From: Anodontia alba | Taxonomy: Eukaryota > Mollusca > Bivalvia > Lucinida > Lucinidae | Direction of reading: 5' to 3' | Length of the DNA stretch: 64,000 bases | NCBI GenBank assembly: GCA_964016985.1 | Contig: OZ024830.1 | Location: 80,750,386 to 80,814,385 of the forward strand | Part shown: positions 63,419 through 64,000 of the stretch, in pieces | How the letters are laid out: each line of letters starts with the position of its first letter | Position numbering within the stretch: the first letter of the stretch is position 1 | Made by a program: the position numbers and the translations under genes | The notes under the pieces: generated by a model | The model's input: only the letters and a program-made list of their open reading frames with translations | What the model was told of the DNA's origin: nothing | The model's database searches: none

Positions 63419-63699
63419 CATTACGAAAACACGCCTTTTCAAATATATAGAAAATTTTACCTCCAAAAGCTGAAAATTTTCAGATAAAAAAATCTCATAT
63501 TTTTTCATATTTCTGCTCAAAACATATATCGTGGGTACTTATTAGAACCGCCTCTCTGAGGCGGTTCTAACGAGTACCCACAATCTATGTTTTTGTGCAG
63601 AAATAAGATAAATAATGTATACCCCTGTAAACCTCAGTTTTACTATATAAAGGTGGGGTTTAAGGGGGTTCAAAACTATATAGGCGTGTCTTCGTGATG
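63419..63699 (-). mobile_element. MITE family A, copy 17
   Basis: Full-length. Ends CATTACGAAAACACGCC and GTGTCTTCGTGATG; core tip CCGCCTCTCTGAGGCGG. Confidence 0.9.
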
Positions 63700-64000
63700 T
63701 TACCTTACTGCTCATGAACAGACTTAATAAAGGCGAATCTGCTATTTTCGTTTACTTGATGTTTTTATGCTTTTAAAAGGATCCGTCTTTTCAGAACCTA
63801 ATAGTCTTCTGTACAGCTAGTGCTAAGTGTTGTGTGGTGGTCGTAAAACGCCTCCCCGTAGTTCACTTCGATGTATTTTGTATTTTCTGGTCATTGGAAA
63901 TCACGGAGCTCATTTAGTTTTATTTGAAACTAGAATATCACTCAACCATTGGCTGCTTTTTGCGTCGGTTTAATGCGGTTTCAGAACTAATTTATTAATC
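63700..64000. other. Window end, nothing recognised
   Basis: No exon or repeat that I can support. Confidence 0.4.

Overview
The window is gene-poor, repeat-rich eukaryotic DNA with spliced genes. The style of its repeats suggests a bivalve mollusc: 150-170 bp tandem arrays ending in CAGGTGAGCGAAT-type termini, many hairpin MITEs and tRNA-headed SINEs. I inferred this from repeat style and did not test it. Two host genes can be read, both on the + strand.

RETSAT (all-trans-retinol 13,14-reductase). The last five coding exons lie at 209-329, 1227-1357, 5855-6021, 8607-8766 and 22908-23047. All junctions are in phase and join into about 238 C-terminal residues ending in a dilysine ER-retrieval signal. 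Intron 4 of this set is about 14 kb and carries three kinds of tandem array, a minisatellite, a miniature LTR element and many MITEs.

GGT (gamma-glutamyltransferase / glutathione hydrolase). A micro coding exon (37254-37267, inside a likely exon 37209-37267) joins in phase across a 16 kb intron to 53525-53773. Together they encode a type II signal-anchor, a Thr/Pro-rich stalk and the first residues of the catalytic ectodomain. The rest lies beyond the window.

Layout. 1-23 kb: RETSAT exons and introns, with a pearl/HINE-like array (3.1-5.5 kb), a dispersed second array family (11.9-20.5 kb), a 157-bp satellite (15.4-17.8 kb), a 31-33 bp minisatellite (20.8-22.8 kb) and a 428-bp TRIM-like element (21.0-21.4 kb). 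23-37 kb: intergenic DNA made of MITEs, inverted repeats and minisatellites. 37-53.5 kb: GGT intron 1, holding a dead mariner, SINEs, a 1.5-kb long-TIR element with 9-bp target duplication, microsatellites and many copies of one hairpin MITE. 53.8-64 kb: GGT intron 2, AT-rich, with a SINE in a perfect 11-bp duplication and more hairpin MITEs.

Most notable: (1) a miniature LTR retrotransposon whose LTRs carry a tRNA-like Pol III unit, with a Lys-tRNA primer site and polypurine tract; (2) at least four MITE families with different ends built around one related long hairpin core whose two arms change together; (3) one of these families (about 17 copies) that inserts with no consistent target-site duplication when filled and empty paralogous sites are compared.
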